Positions 10,720 through 22,353 of a stretch of DNA of 64,000 bases are shown piece by piece (within the stretch, counting starts at the first letter, position 1; every line of letters begins with the position of its first letter). Position numbers and translations under genes: made by a program. A model generated the notes under the pieces. That model was not told the origin of the DNA. It saw nothing but the letters and a program-made list of their open reading frames with translations, and made no database searches. The stretch spans positions 1,624,001-1,688,000 of the forward strand of contig CALZFC010000354.1 in assembly GCA_945643635.1 (NCBI GenBank), given 5' to 3'. Origin of the DNA: Allodiplogaster sudhausi. Taxonomy: Eukaryota > Nematoda > Chromadorea > Rhabditida > Diplogasteridae.

Positions 10720-11768
10720 GGAATAGCTGAAGATGCTGCGGAATCTGCAGTTGGCGATACTTCGATAGGTGAGGCGGTGGAAGAGGCTGCGGCAGCACTC
10801 ACTTTCGAAGATTTTCTGAGAGAGAGAGAAAGAGAGAGAGAGAAATTTAGATCGAATAACGGAAAATTTGAGCCGAGCTTTATAGTAATAAAAGATACAA
10901 ATATTTCGAGTTTCTGACGGAATTGCTGAAGAAACTGCGGAATCTGCAGTTGCTGAAGCTTCGGGAAGTGAGGCGGTGGAAGAGGCAGCGGCCGCAGTTA
11001 TGTCCGAAGATTTTCTGGGTGAGAGATATATAGATCGTATAACGGAAAATTAGAGCTGAGCTATATAACAATAAAAGATATAAATATTTCGAGTTTCTGA
11101 CGGAATAGCTGAAGAAACTGCGGAATCTGCAGTTGCCGAAGCTTCGGGAAGTGAGGCGGTGGAAGAGGCAGCGGCCGCAGGTACGTCCGAAGATTTTCTG
11201 GGTGAGAGATATATAGATCGTATAACGGAAAATTAGAGCTGAGCTTTATAACAATAAAAGATATAAATATTTCGAGTTTCTGACGAAATAGCTGAAGAAA
11301 CTGCGGAATCTGCAGTTGCCGAAGCTTCGGGAAGTGAGGCAGTGGAAGAGGCAGCGGCAGCAGGCACTTTCGAAGATTTTCTGAGAGAGAGAAAGAGATA
11401 GAGAGAGAGAGAGAAATTTAGATCGAATAACGGAAAATTTGAGCCGAGCTTTATAGTAATAAAAGATACTAATATTTCGAGTTTCTGACGGAATTGCTGA
11501 AGAAACTGCGGAATCTGCAGTTGCTGAAGCTTCGGGAAGTGAGGCGGTGGAAGAGGCAGCGGCCGCAGTTAAGTCCGAAGATTTTCTGGGTGAGAGATAT
11601 ATAGATCGTATAACGGAAAATTAGAGCTGAGTTTTATAACAATAAAAGATATAAATATTTCGAGTTTCTGACGGAATAGCTGAAGAAGCTACGGAGTCTG
11701 CCTTTGGGGATGCTTCGGGAAGTGAGGCGGTGGAAAAGGCAGCGGCCGCAGGTACTTCCGAAGATTTT
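10720..11768 (-). repeat. Six tandem 96-nt coding exons of the gene A tail
   Basis: Exons 11768-11673, 11585-11490, 11380-11285, 11197-11102, 11014-10919 and 10815-10720 are each exactly 96 nt, with phase 2 at both ends, so any number keeps the frame. Each encodes 32 residues of the pattern KSSEV-PAAAASSTASLPEAS-followed by ATADSAVSSAIP. Four of the five separating introns are 87-92 nt and similar to each other, and the one between 10815 and 10919 is 103 nt, so exon plus intron was duplicated as a ~185-195-bp unit. The tail is probably disordered and possibly O-glycosylated. Confidence 0.8.
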
Positions 11769-13821
11769 CTGAGAGAGATACATAGAGAGATATGATTAAA
11801 GGGAAACTAAATAAGTTATTCACACTCAATGGCCTAACTAACGGGAGAGAGACCGAGGGAGCAGCCGATGATGGCGCAGACGCTTCCGAGGCGTCTTCTC
11901 CGGTAGTCGACGAGAGCGCCGCGCTTCCGCCGGACACACTCTCAGCGGGCGCACTTCAATCAAGCTAATCTTTTAGCCTTCTCTGTCTCTTCGCTTTACC
12001 AATTTAATTCAATATCTCGTTATGAGAAATGAAATAAAAAAGGATACACTGAGAGGAAGCGCAAACGAGGTGACAGAAACTGCAGGGGCTTCAGATGTTT
12101 CAGCGCTGATTATGAGCAAAGAGTAATTGCAACATGATTTTGGCGCGAAATTCAAAATGATATTTTTAAACCTCTTTGGGGTCGCTGAAGATGCTGCCCC
12201 AGCTTGAGCAGAGACCATTGCCATGAGCGATTCGAGGAACTTCAAGAGTGCAGCGAGGTCGATTCTCAAAATTAAGTAGTAAATATTAACCTATTTCTCA
12301 TACATTGATACATTTTGTTAAACAAAGTGAAAATGTTGACTTTTTCACATAGACAATGTTTTTTTTCTACTTGTACATATTTTTTATTTATGTTAGATAT
12401 GTAAATTATCTATAAAAATTAATTAATATGTAACTATCGATTACACTGGTGCCTTGGTGCTCTTGGATTCCAGCTGGGTACTGGAAGCAAGAGGGGCCGT
12501 TATTATCGATTCGATTGTATGACTTGTCGACTCTCTGCAATATATCATCAATTCACTATAAGTCGGTGACAACTATTTTTTCTTCTTTCAAAATCAATTT
12601 ATTTTCGTATTTACCTTCTTTCTTAAAAAGAGAAAGATTAATACCAATCATTTCAGTATTTTGTTCTCTAAGGATTTGTTATCTTCCATAATCTGCTTGA
12701 TTTATCTCTGGAATGAGTGGCAATAAAAGAGTTAAAGAGTAAGTTGACGAGCGAAGTCCCGCACCCGATAAAGTCCTCCCTGTTCCAGACGAAGAAACGC
12801 ATGCCAGTCTCCTTGTAGTCCTTGAGCAAGTCATTGGAAGCGTTTAGTAGTTCCTTATGCCCGGATGAGCCCTTTGCGACATAGATGTAGCTGGAGAAAA
12901 AAGGCCACTATTCTATTATTATTCTCTTTTTTCTTTACTTTATTGTCTTCTTAACATTGCTGCATTATTTCTATACAATTTAATTTTTTTTAAATAAAAG
13001 AATATCTACTTATTAATTTTTCAAAAAAAAAATACATCCTACATCTGAACCTTTTGTATATTCGAGCACTTCCGTCGTTGCTCCACAGTCGTTCGGCTTC
13101 GTTGCGACGTAGCCAAACTTTGTGCCGCCGCCATTCAGCGACAAGTAGTAAAATTCGGGGTCTGACCAATAAAAAGAACGTCTAAGTGTTCGTTTGGAGC
13201 TAATTCTGAGGACAAGCCCTTTTCATCTCGCCGCCACCTTTATGTGAACACATACATATATTGTGAAAATTAAAACAGTGTCCTACATACATACCTTACA
13301 GCTTAAAAATAAACATACGTACATATTTTAAATAGCTGCACAACTTTAAAGGAACCATGCATTAAATGATGCTATATTAGTACATTAGGACCATTTTGAA
13401 CACGTCCCTTAAATATCTGGCCCATTTTCTAGTTAGAAAGCGTGTGACTTAAAAATAATTTTGGCTCAGCCATATTTCGTGTCTTTTTACTTTATACCAA
13501 GGGGAAGAGGTACGTTTTAAACAGGCCTTTTTAGACAGATGCGAATCCTAGAACGATATGTTAGTTATTCAGTGAATTTATTGATTTGTTGTACAAGACA
13601 TTGTTGCCATTTTGACAAATTGATAGTGTTCACAAAATAAAACTATTAATAATATATCGAATAAATAAATAAGTTACATAAATAAATAAACAAATATGAA
13701 CCAAGGCTCGTCATTCTTCCGAGCAGCTCGAACGTAACTCCCCGGGCAGATTCGCTCGAGGTGCGTCTTCGCCAGCTCCTTCGCGACCAGTCCGACAGTG
13801 GCTGAGAACGGCAATTCGATT

Positions 13822-13822
13822 C

Positions 13823-13860
<38 letters not shown>

Positions 13861-13931
13861 TAAGAGAGAGGGAGAGAGAAACAGAGAGGGAGAAGAGAAA
13901 GAGAGCGAGGCAGAGAGAAAGAGAAAGAGGG

Positions 13932-13976
<45 letters not shown>
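13822..13976. repeat. (GA)n microsatellite in intron 2 of gene A
   Basis: GA-rich tract between exons 2 and 3, recurring at about 16484-16630 and 19122-19277 in the tandem copies. Gene B has an expanded GA tract at the same position. Confidence 0.9.
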
Positions 13977-13979
<3 letters not shown>

Positions 13980-14329
13980 CCTGACAAATGTTGACGAAGC
14001 CCTATTTCTCATTTTTTGCCAGAACGAGGTCCTTGATGAGGTACTTGTTGACGTGATCTCGAGCGCGTTCCGTGCGAATCAGCGGATTCATGAGCGCAAT
14101 TGACGGCCGCTCCGGCGCTGCCTCCACAAGTGGCGAGGCCAGCTAAAAGACGGCATTATCTCGACTATGCATAAATGGCTAGATTGAAGAGCTCTTTGGA
14201 TCAATGAATAAATCCTTGACGAACCACAAGTACGAGCAGTGTGTACGGTGCGAAGGACGGCATGGTGTAATTGACACGATCGTCCAAGTGCAAGTCGTCC
14301 TGGCCTTCCGCTTCTCTTCCGTTTTATGG

Positions 14330-14729
14330 AAAGCGACAAATTAAAGGGCTCATTCCACTGTGCATGTCATCTTGCCGCTGTCGCTAAAGGGAGGGGATTC
14401 GTCTGGACGGAGAGACGAGAGAAATATACAAGAGTCCGGAAAGTACTTCTTCTTTCTTCTCTTCCTCTCTTGACATGGTTGCCTTCCACTTCGGCTACTT
14501 TCATCGTGACCGCCTCGTCTGGTAACTCATGCTCTTCTATGTACATATGTATGCCGAAAAATGTTGACACAATGATTGAGATATTTCTAGAGGTCTTCAG
14601 GATGGAGCTGTGAGTAAGAGGTGAAATTGCGAAAGTAGAAAGAAAAGATAGAGAGAGAGAGATCGAGAGAGAGAGAAAGGGATGGACAATTAAGCCTAGA
14701 GTTGATAAGAGTAATGCAACCAGGTGGCC
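14330..14729 (+). pseudogene. Decayed fragment of gene X (exon 2 and following intron)
   Basis: The stretch from ATTCCACTG and CATGTCATCT onward aligns with gene X exon 2 (8383-8583), including the segment coding for the FHVGYYHRDRL region (here FHFGYFHRDRL, then TGG TAA). It continues through the intron words GGTCTTCAG and TTAAGCCTAGAG up to the position of the exon-3 acceptor, where it breaks into gene A sequence. It has stops and no open frame across the fragment. Confidence 0.65.
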
Positions 14730-16483
14730 GACAGAAACTGCAGGGGCTTCAGATGTTTCAGCGCTGATTATGAGCAAAGAGTAATTGCAACATGATTTTG
14801 GCGCGAAATTCAAAATGATATTTTTAAACCTCTTTGGGGTCGCTGAAGATGCTGCGCCAGCTTGAGCAGAGACCATTGCCATGAGCGATTCGAGGAACTT
14901 CAAGAGTGCAGCGAGGTCGATTCTCAAAATTAAGTAGTAAATATTAACCTATTTCTCATACATTGATACATTTTGTTAAACAAAGTGAAAATGTTGACTT
15001 TTTCACATAGACAATGTTTTTTTTCTACTTGTACATATTTTTTATTTATGTTAGATATGTAAATTATCTATAAAAATTAATTAATATGTAACTATCGATT
15101 ACACTGGTGCCTTGGTGCTCTTGGATTCCAGCTGGGTACTGGAAGCAAGAGGGGCCGTTATTATCGATTCGATTGTATGACTTGTCGACTCTCTGCAATA
15201 TATCATCAATTCACTATAAGTCGGTGACAACTATTTTTTCTTCTTTCAAAATCAATTTATTTTCGTATTTACCTTCTTTCTTAAAAAGAGAAAGATTAAT
15301 ACCAATCATTTCAGTATTTTGTTCTCTAAGGATTTGTTATCTTCCATAATCTGCTTGATTTATCTCTGGAATGAGTGGCAATAAAAGAGTTAAAGAGTAA
15401 GTTGACGAGCGAAGTCCCGCACCCGATAAAGTCCTCCCTGTTCCAGACGAAGAAACGCATGCCAGTCTCCTTGTAGTCCTTGAGCAAGTCATTGGAAGCG
15501 TTTAGTAGTTCCTTATGCCCGGATGAGCCCTTTGCGACATAGATGTAGCTGGAGAAAAAAGGCCACTATTCTATTATTATTCTCTTTTTTCTTTACTTTA
15601 TTGTCTTCTTAACATTGCTGCATTATTTCTATACAATTTAATTTTTTTTAAATAAAAGAATATCTACTTATTAATTTTTCAAAAAAAAAATACATCCTAC
15701 ATCTGAACCTTTTGTATATTCGAGCACTTCCGTCGTTGCTCCACAGTCGTTCGGCTTCGTTGCGACGTAGCCAAACTTTGTGCCGCCGCCATTCAGCGAC
15801 AAGTAGTAAAATTCGGGGTCTGACCAATAAAAAGAACGTCTAAGTGTTCGTTTGGAGCTAATTCTGAGGACAAGCCCTTTTCATCTCGCCGCCACCTTTA
15901 TGTGAACACATACATATATTGTGAAAATTAAAACAGTGTCCTACATACATACCTTACAGCTTAAAAATAAACATACGTACATATTTTAAATAGCTGCACA
16001 ACTTTAAAGGAACCATGCATTAAATGATGCTATATTAGTACATTAGGACCATTTTGAACACGTCCCTTAAATATCTGGCCCATTTTCTAGTTAGAAAGCG
16101 TGTGACTTAAAAATAATTTTGGCTCAGCCATATTTCGTGTCTTTTTACTTTATACCAAGGGGAAGAGGTACGTTTTAAACAGGCCTTTTTAGACAGATGC
16201 GAATCCTAGAACGATATGTTAGTTATTCAGTGAATTTATTGATTTGTTGTACAAGACATTGTTGCCATTTTGACAAATTGATAGTGTTCACAAAATAAAA
16301 CTATTAATAATATATCGAATAAATAAATAAGTTACATAAATAAATAAACAAATATGAACCAAGGCTCGTCATTCTTCCGAGCAGCTCGAACGTAACTCCC
16401 CGGGCAGATTCGCTCGAGGTGCGTCTTCGCCAGCTCCTTCGCGACCAGTCCGACAGTGGCTGAGAACGGCAATTCGATTCTTT

Positions 16484-16516
<33 letters not shown>

Positions 16517-16587
16517 TAAGAGAGAGGGAGAGAGAAACAGAGAGGGAGAAGAGAAAGAGAGCGAGGCAGAGAGAAAGAGAAAGAGGG

Positions 16588-16633
<46 letters not shown>

Positions 16634-17383
16634 CCTGACAAATGTTGACGAAGCCCTATTTCTCATTTTTTGCCAGAACGAGGTCCTTGATGAGGTACTT
16701 GTTGACGTGATCTCGAGCGCGTTCCGTGCGAATCAGCGGATTCATGAGCGCAATTGACGGCCGCTCCGGCGCTGCCTCCACAAGTGGCGAGGCCAGCTAA
16801 AAGACGGCATTATCTCGACTATGCATAAATGGCTAGATTGAAGAGCTCTTTGGATCAATGAATAAATCCTTGACGAACCACAAGTACGAGCAGTGTGTAC
16901 GGTGCGAAGGACGGCATGGTGTAATTGACACGATCGTCCAAGTGCAAGTCGTCCTGGCCTTCCGCTTCTCTTCCGTTTTATGGAAAGCGACAAATTAAAG
17001 GGCTCATTCCACTGTGCATGTCATCTTGCCGCTGTCGCTAAAGGGAGGGGATTCGTCTGGACGGAGAGACGAGAGAAATATACAAGAGTCCGGAAAGTAC
17101 TTCTTCTTTCTTCTCTTCCTCTCTTGACATGGTTGCCTTCCACTTCGGCTACTTTCATCGTGACCGCCTCGTCTGGTAACTCATGCTCTTCTATGTACAT
17201 ATGTATGCCGAAAAATGTTGACACAATGATTGAGATATTTCTAGAGGTCTTCAGGATGGAGCTGTGAGTAAGAGGTGAAATTGCGAAAGTAGAAAGAAAA
17301 GATAGAGAGAGAGAGATCGAGAGAGAGAGAAAGGGATGGACAATTAAGCCTAGAGTTGATAAGAGTAATGCAACCAGGTGGCC
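14730..17383 (-). pseudogene. Tandem copy 2 of the gene A 5' half, with gene X fragment
   Basis: 2654-bp copy. ATG at 16917, exon 2 at 16796-16640 with the same TAG stop, and the same +1 shift in exon 3. The copy stops inside exon 8, so all Ser/Ala-rich repeat exons are missing. The gene X fragment lies at about 16984-17383 (+). Confidence 0.8.
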
Positions 17384-19119
17384 GACAGAAACTGCAGGGG
17401 CTTCAGATGTTTCAGCGCTGATTATGAGCAAAGAGTAATTGCAACATGATTTTGGCGCGAAATTCAAAATGATATTTTTAAACCTCTTTGGGGTCGCTGA
17501 AGATGCTGCGCCAGCTTGAGCAGAGACCATTGCCATGAGCGATTCGAGGAACTTCAAGAGTGCAGCGAGGTCGATTCTCAAAATTAAGTAGTAAATATTA
17601 ACCTATTTCTCATACATTGATACATTTTGTTAAACAAAGTGAAAATGTTGACTTTTTCACATAGACAATGTTTTTTTTCTACTTGTACATATTTTTTATT
17701 TATGTTAGATATGTAAATTATCTATAAAAATTAATTAATATGTAACTATCGATTACACTGGTGCCTTGGTGCTCTTGGATTCCAGCTGGGTACTGGAAGC
17801 AAGAGGGGCCGTTATTATCGATTCGATTGTATGACTTGTCGACTCTCTGCAATATATCATCAATTCACTATAAGTCGGTGACAACTATTTTTTCTTCTTT
17901 CAAAATCAATTTATTTTCGTATTTACCTTCTTTCTTAAAAAGAGAAAGATTAATACCAATCATTTCAGTATTTTGTTCTCTAAGGATTTGTTATCTTCCA
18001 TAATCTGCTTGATTTATCTCTGGAATGAGTGGCAATAAAAGAGTTAAAGAGTAAGTTGACGAGCGAAGTCCCGCACCCGATAAAGTCCTCCCTGTTCCAG
18101 ACGAAGAAACGCATGCCAGTCTCCTTGTAGTCCTTGAGCAAGTCATTGGAAGCGTTTAGTAGTTCCTTATGCCCGGATGAGCCCTTTGCGACATAGATGT
18201 AGCTGGAGAAAAAAGGCCACTATTCTATTATTATTCTCTTTTTTCTTTACTTTATTGTCTTCTTAACATTGCTGCATTATTTCTATACAATTTAATTTTT
18301 TTTAAATAAAAGAATATCTACTTATTAATTTTTCAAAAAAAAAATACATCCTACATCTGAACCTTTTGTATATTCGAGCACTTCCGTCGTTGCTCCACAG
18401 TCGTTCGGCTTCGTTGCGACGTAGCCAAACTTTGTGCCGCCGCCATTCAGCGACAAGTAGTAAAATTCGGGGTCTGACCAATAAAAAGAACGTCTAAGTG
18501 TTCGTTTGGAGCTAATTCTGAGGACAAGCCCTTTTCATCTCGCCGCCACCTTTATGTGAACACATACATATATTGTGAAAATTAAAACAGTGTCCTACAT
18601 ACATACCTTACAGCTTAAAAATAAACATACGTACATATTTTAAATAGCTGCACAACTTTAAAGGAACCATGCATTAAATGATGCTATATTAGTACATTAG
18701 GACCATTTTGAACACGTCCCTTAAATATCTGGCCCATTTTCTAGTTAGAAAGCGTGTGACTTAAAAATAATTTTGGCTCAGCCATATTTCGTGTCTTTTT
18801 ACTTTATACCAAGGGGAAGAGGTACGTTTTAAACAGGCCTTTTTAGACAGATGCGAATCCTAGAACGATATGTTAGTTATTCAGTGAATTTATTGATTTG
18901 TTGTACAAGACATTGTTGCCATTTTGACAAATTGATAGTGTTCACAAAATAAAACTATTAATAATATATCGAATAAATAAATAAGTTACATAAATAAATA
19001 AACAAATATGAACCAAGGCTCGTCATTCTTCCGAGCAGCTCGAACGTAACTCCCCGGGCAGATTCGCTCGAGGTGCGTCGCGACTAGTCCGACAGTGGCT
19101 GAGAACGGCAATTCGATTC

Positions 19120-19163
<44 letters not shown>

Positions 19164-19234
19164 TAAGAGAGAGGGAGAGAGAAACAGAGAGGGAGAAGAG
19201 AAAGAGAGCGAGGCAGAGAGAAAGAGAAAGAGGG

Positions 19235-19280
<46 letters not shown>

Positions 19281-20030
19281 CCTGACAAATGTTGACGAAG
19301 CCCTATTTCTCATTTTTTGCCAGAACGAGGTCCTTGATGAGGTACTTGTTGACGTGATCTCGAGCGCGTTCCGTGCGAATCAGCGGATTCATGAGCGCAA
19401 TTGACGGCCGCTCCGGCGCTGCCGCCACAAGTGGCGAGGCCAGCTAAAAGACGGCATTATCTCGACTATGCATAAATGGCTAGATTGAAGAGCTCTTTGG
19501 ATCAATGAATAAATCCTTGACGAACCACAAGTACGAGCAGTGTGTACGGTGCGAAGGACGGCATGGTGTAATTGACACGATCGTCCAAGTGCAAGTCGTC
19601 CTGGCCTTCCGCTTCTCTTCCGTTTTATGGAAAGCGACAAATTAAAGGGCTCATTCCACTGTGCATGTCATCTTGCCGCTGTCGCTAAAGGGAGGGGATT
19701 CGTCTGGACGGAGAGACGAGAGAAATATACAAGAGTCCGGAAAGTACTTCTTCTTTCTTCTCTTCCTCTCTTGACATGGTTGCCTTCCACTTCGGCTACT
19801 TTCATCGTGACCGCCTCGTCTGGTAACTCATGCTCTTCTATGTACATATGTATGCCGAAAAATGTTGACACAATGATTGAGATATTTCTAGAGGTCTTCA
19901 GGATGGAGCTGTGAGTAAGAGGTGAAATTGCGAAAGTAGAAAGAAAAGATAGAGAGAGAGAGATCGAGAGAGAGAGAAAGGGATGGACAATTAAGCCTAG
20001 AGTTGATAAGAGTAATGCAACCAGGTGGCC
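17384..20030 (-). pseudogene. Tandem copy 3 of the gene A 5' half, with gene X fragment
   Basis: 2647-bp copy. ATG at 19564, exon 2 at 19443-19287 with the shared TAG stop. It differs from copies 1 and 2 by a 15-nt deletion in exon 3 near 19079 and a longer GA run near 19122. The gene X fragment lies at about 19631-20030 (+). Confidence 0.8.
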
Positions 20031-20153
20031 GACAGAAACTGCAGGGGCTTCAGATGTTTCAGCGCTGATTATGAGCAAAGAGTAATTGCAACATGATTTT
20101 GGCGCGAAATTCAAAATGATATTTTTAAACCTCTTTGGGGTCGCTGAAGATGC
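20031..20153 (-). repeat. Partial fourth tandem copy
   Basis: 123 bp match the start of the tandem segment (part of exon 8, intron, start of exon 7) and then end abruptly within exon 7. Sequence after 20153 belongs to the gene B 3' flank. Confidence 0.85.
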
Positions 20154-20474
20154 CAAATGTTGCGAATTCGAGTATACATAAGTTTGTGGCTGGTTTAATA
20201 ATGTTTCAATCTTAAATGATAATCGTTGATTACATCTTATGATCTCGTTAGTTGCATAATATACTTATTTATAGGCTACAAAGTTTACAAATGACATCGA
20301 GATAATAAATTTGCATTTGAAGCATATGCTATGTGTGTATAATGGTTTTCTATGTAACGTAATAAAAGCGTATCAAAATCGATAGCTTTTTTTGTTTTAT
20401 AAAAGAATCTTTACTTTGTTCTAAAAAAGAGACAATTGTACAACTAACCTGCACAATTCAAGTTGAAAAAATTG
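20154..20474. other. 3' flank of gene B
   Basis: AT-rich, with similarity to the 3' flank of gene A at about 10240-10400. No gene seen. Confidence 0.5.
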
Positions 20475-21304
20475 TCATTCTTCTGATTCTTCGTTCTCTG
20501 CAGCAGCCGAAGCAGCTTCAGCCATTGTAGTGGCGACAGCTGCAGGCACCTCAGACGATCTCCTGTAAATTCAAAAAGGTCTAGAGTGAGACAATTGAAG
20601 AGAGAGTGAGAGAGAGAGGAATAGAGGAATAAAGATAGAAAGCGAGCTAATAAGTCTGAGAGAGTTAAAAAGAGAGAAGTTAAGGCCGAAAAGTAAAAAA
20701 AAAACCATAAAAATTTGCAGAGCTTCATAACAAGCCTTATACACAAAGAATTAATGGATCAAAAAAAGAAATAGTTTGCGTTTCTAACGGAATGGCTGAA
20801 GAAGCTACGGAATCTGCAGTTGGCGATGCTTCGGGCAGCGAGCCTGTGGAAGAGGCGGCGGCAGCTGGTACTTCCGAAGATTGTCTGAGAGAGGGAAAGA
20901 GAGAGAGAGAATAATAGCAAGAGAGGAAGAAAGAAGGAGAAGGAGAAAGCGAGAGCGAGAGAGCGCAAGACTGATAGCGAGAGAAAGAGAGAGAGAAAAC
21001 AGAGAAAGGGGGGGGGGAGAGAGAGAGGGAAAGGAAGAGAGAAAGGAATAGAGAGAGAAGAAACTGAAAGAGACAGACAGTGTGTTAGAGAGAGGGAGTT
21101 AGAACGAAGTGGGGGAAAAACCATGCAAAACTTCATATGTAATAAGCCTAGTGCACAAACAATGAATGATAAAAATAAAATAAAGAAATATTGCGAGTTT
21201 CTGACGGAAGAGCTGAAGATGCTGCGGAATCTGCAGTTGGCGATGCTTCGAGAAGTGAGGCGGTGGCCTCAGGCAGTTCCGAAGATGTTCTGAGAGAGAG
21301 TGAC

Positions 21305-21343
<39 letters not shown>

Positions 21344-22336
21344 AGATAGCAGGAGAGGAAGAAAAAAAGATAGCGAGGGAGAGAGAGAGAGATGCACAGA
21401 GAGATATGACAAAAATGCAAAGAATCTAAGCGAGTTAATAAACACTGCACAACTAACGGTAGAGCAGATGAAGCAGCTTCGACTGGGGCCGATTGAGCAG
21501 CGGATGACCGTGCCGGGCCTCCCGAGGAGTCTTTTCCTGTAGCCGCCACACCTCCGCCCGTGGATCGATCGGCGGGCGGCACACTCCAATCAATTTACTC
21601 TTTTTAAGTAGCCAAAATCTCACTTTTGAATTCGCGCCCTTTTGCATGTCTCAAGGGCGACAGAGAAGGTGAATTAGCGGGAAAATTACAATGATTAAGA
21701 AAATTCAAATAGATTACGTTTGAGTTTCTTGCTCGTTGAACTAGAAGTTTCTTCTTTTTTCTTCTTCAAAAAGTTGAATAAAATTCTTGAATATGTTAAA
21801 AATAACAATTAAAAAAGAGCAACAAGGAAGAAGAGTGCGGGGGTACGGATGAATTAGCGGCCGTTGGAGGCGCCTCAGATGCTGGCGCCGTGGTTTCCGC
21901 GCTGATTATGAGCAAAGACTAATATTATCAAGAATTGGCGCGAAATTTAAAATGACATTTTAAAACCTCTTTGAGGGCGATGAAGATTCGGCGGCGGCAC
22001 CTTGCGCTGCGACCATTTCCTTGAGCGATTCAACGAGCTTGATGAGAGAAGCGATGTCGACGCTAAAGATTAAGTAGTAAAGTATTTTTCTTTATTTCCA
22101 TATACATATGTAAATGTTATAAAAACAAAGTTATGACTTTTTCTTGAACTTGTAAATACATATTTTTTACTCATGTACATTATAGAAGGAATGTAAATTA
22201 TGTTTAAAAAATAAATAAATAAATAATCGATTACTCTGGCGACTTGGTGCTCTTGGGCTCGTCTGGGGCGCTCGACGCGACGTGAGGGGCAATCGTTTGA
22301 CTTGGTCGTGGGGGAGGAGGATGAGGAGACGATGCT
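20475..22336 (-). pseudogene. Gene B, 3' half: Ser/Ala/Pro-rich tail exons
   Basis: Exons: 22336-22235, 22062-21967, 21901-21824, 21583-21458, 21289-21206, 20884-20789, 20562-20475 (TGA at 20475-20477). All phases agree, and exons 6-9 plus the last match gene A in order and phase. Products include PKSTKSP, IASLIKLVESLKEMVAAQ, AETTAPASEAPPT, PPADRSTGGGVAATGK and two tail repeats (one of 84 nt, one of 96 nt) instead of six. This half is open. It continues the 5' half at 48340-50824, the intron between them now holding the satellite array. I class it with the 5' half as a probable pseudogene because of the stop there. Confidence 0.7.
20885..21410. repeat. GA-rich microsatellites in gene B introns
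   Basis: GA-rich tracts at about 20885-21080 and 21292-21405, with a short G run near 21009, lie in introns around the tail exon 21289-21206. Confidence 0.85.
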
Positions 22337-22353
22337 CTGCAAGCAATGCGTTA

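Larger units (their letters stand above)
10474..14263 (-). pseudogene. Gene A: secreted protein with Ser/Ala/Pro-rich repeat tail, disabled by stop and frameshift
   Basis: Family not recognised. The model comes from phase matching and comparison with gene B. Exons: 14263-14228 (ATG, hydrophobic), 14142-13986, 13801-13702, 13161 to about 13050, 12890-12775, 12534-12445, 12264-12172, 12105-12067, 11953-11843, six repeat exons (listed separately), and 10549-10474 (TAA). Exons 1 and 2 join into a signal peptide (MPSFAPYTLLVLLASPLVEA). The globular part then includes SIALMNPLIRTER, HLERICPG, FYYLSLNGGGTKFGYVATKP and FFVWNRED, and gives way to a low-complexity Ser/Ala/Pro/Glu tail. Lesions: TAG at 14002-14004 in exon 2, where gene B has CAA, and a 100-nt exon 3 against 99 nt in B, a +1 shift. 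The tail frame is open, so a truncated or alternatively started product is possible. The exon 4/5 junction is uncertain. Confidence 0.7.
12072..14729. repeat. Tandem segment copy 1 (2658 bp)
   Basis: First of three tandem copies. It contains gene A exons 1-8 (- strand) and a decayed gene X exon-2 fragment (+ strand). The junction lies at GACAGAAACTGCAG. Copies 2 and 3 are nearly identical except for microsatellite length and a few substitutions. Confidence 0.9.
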
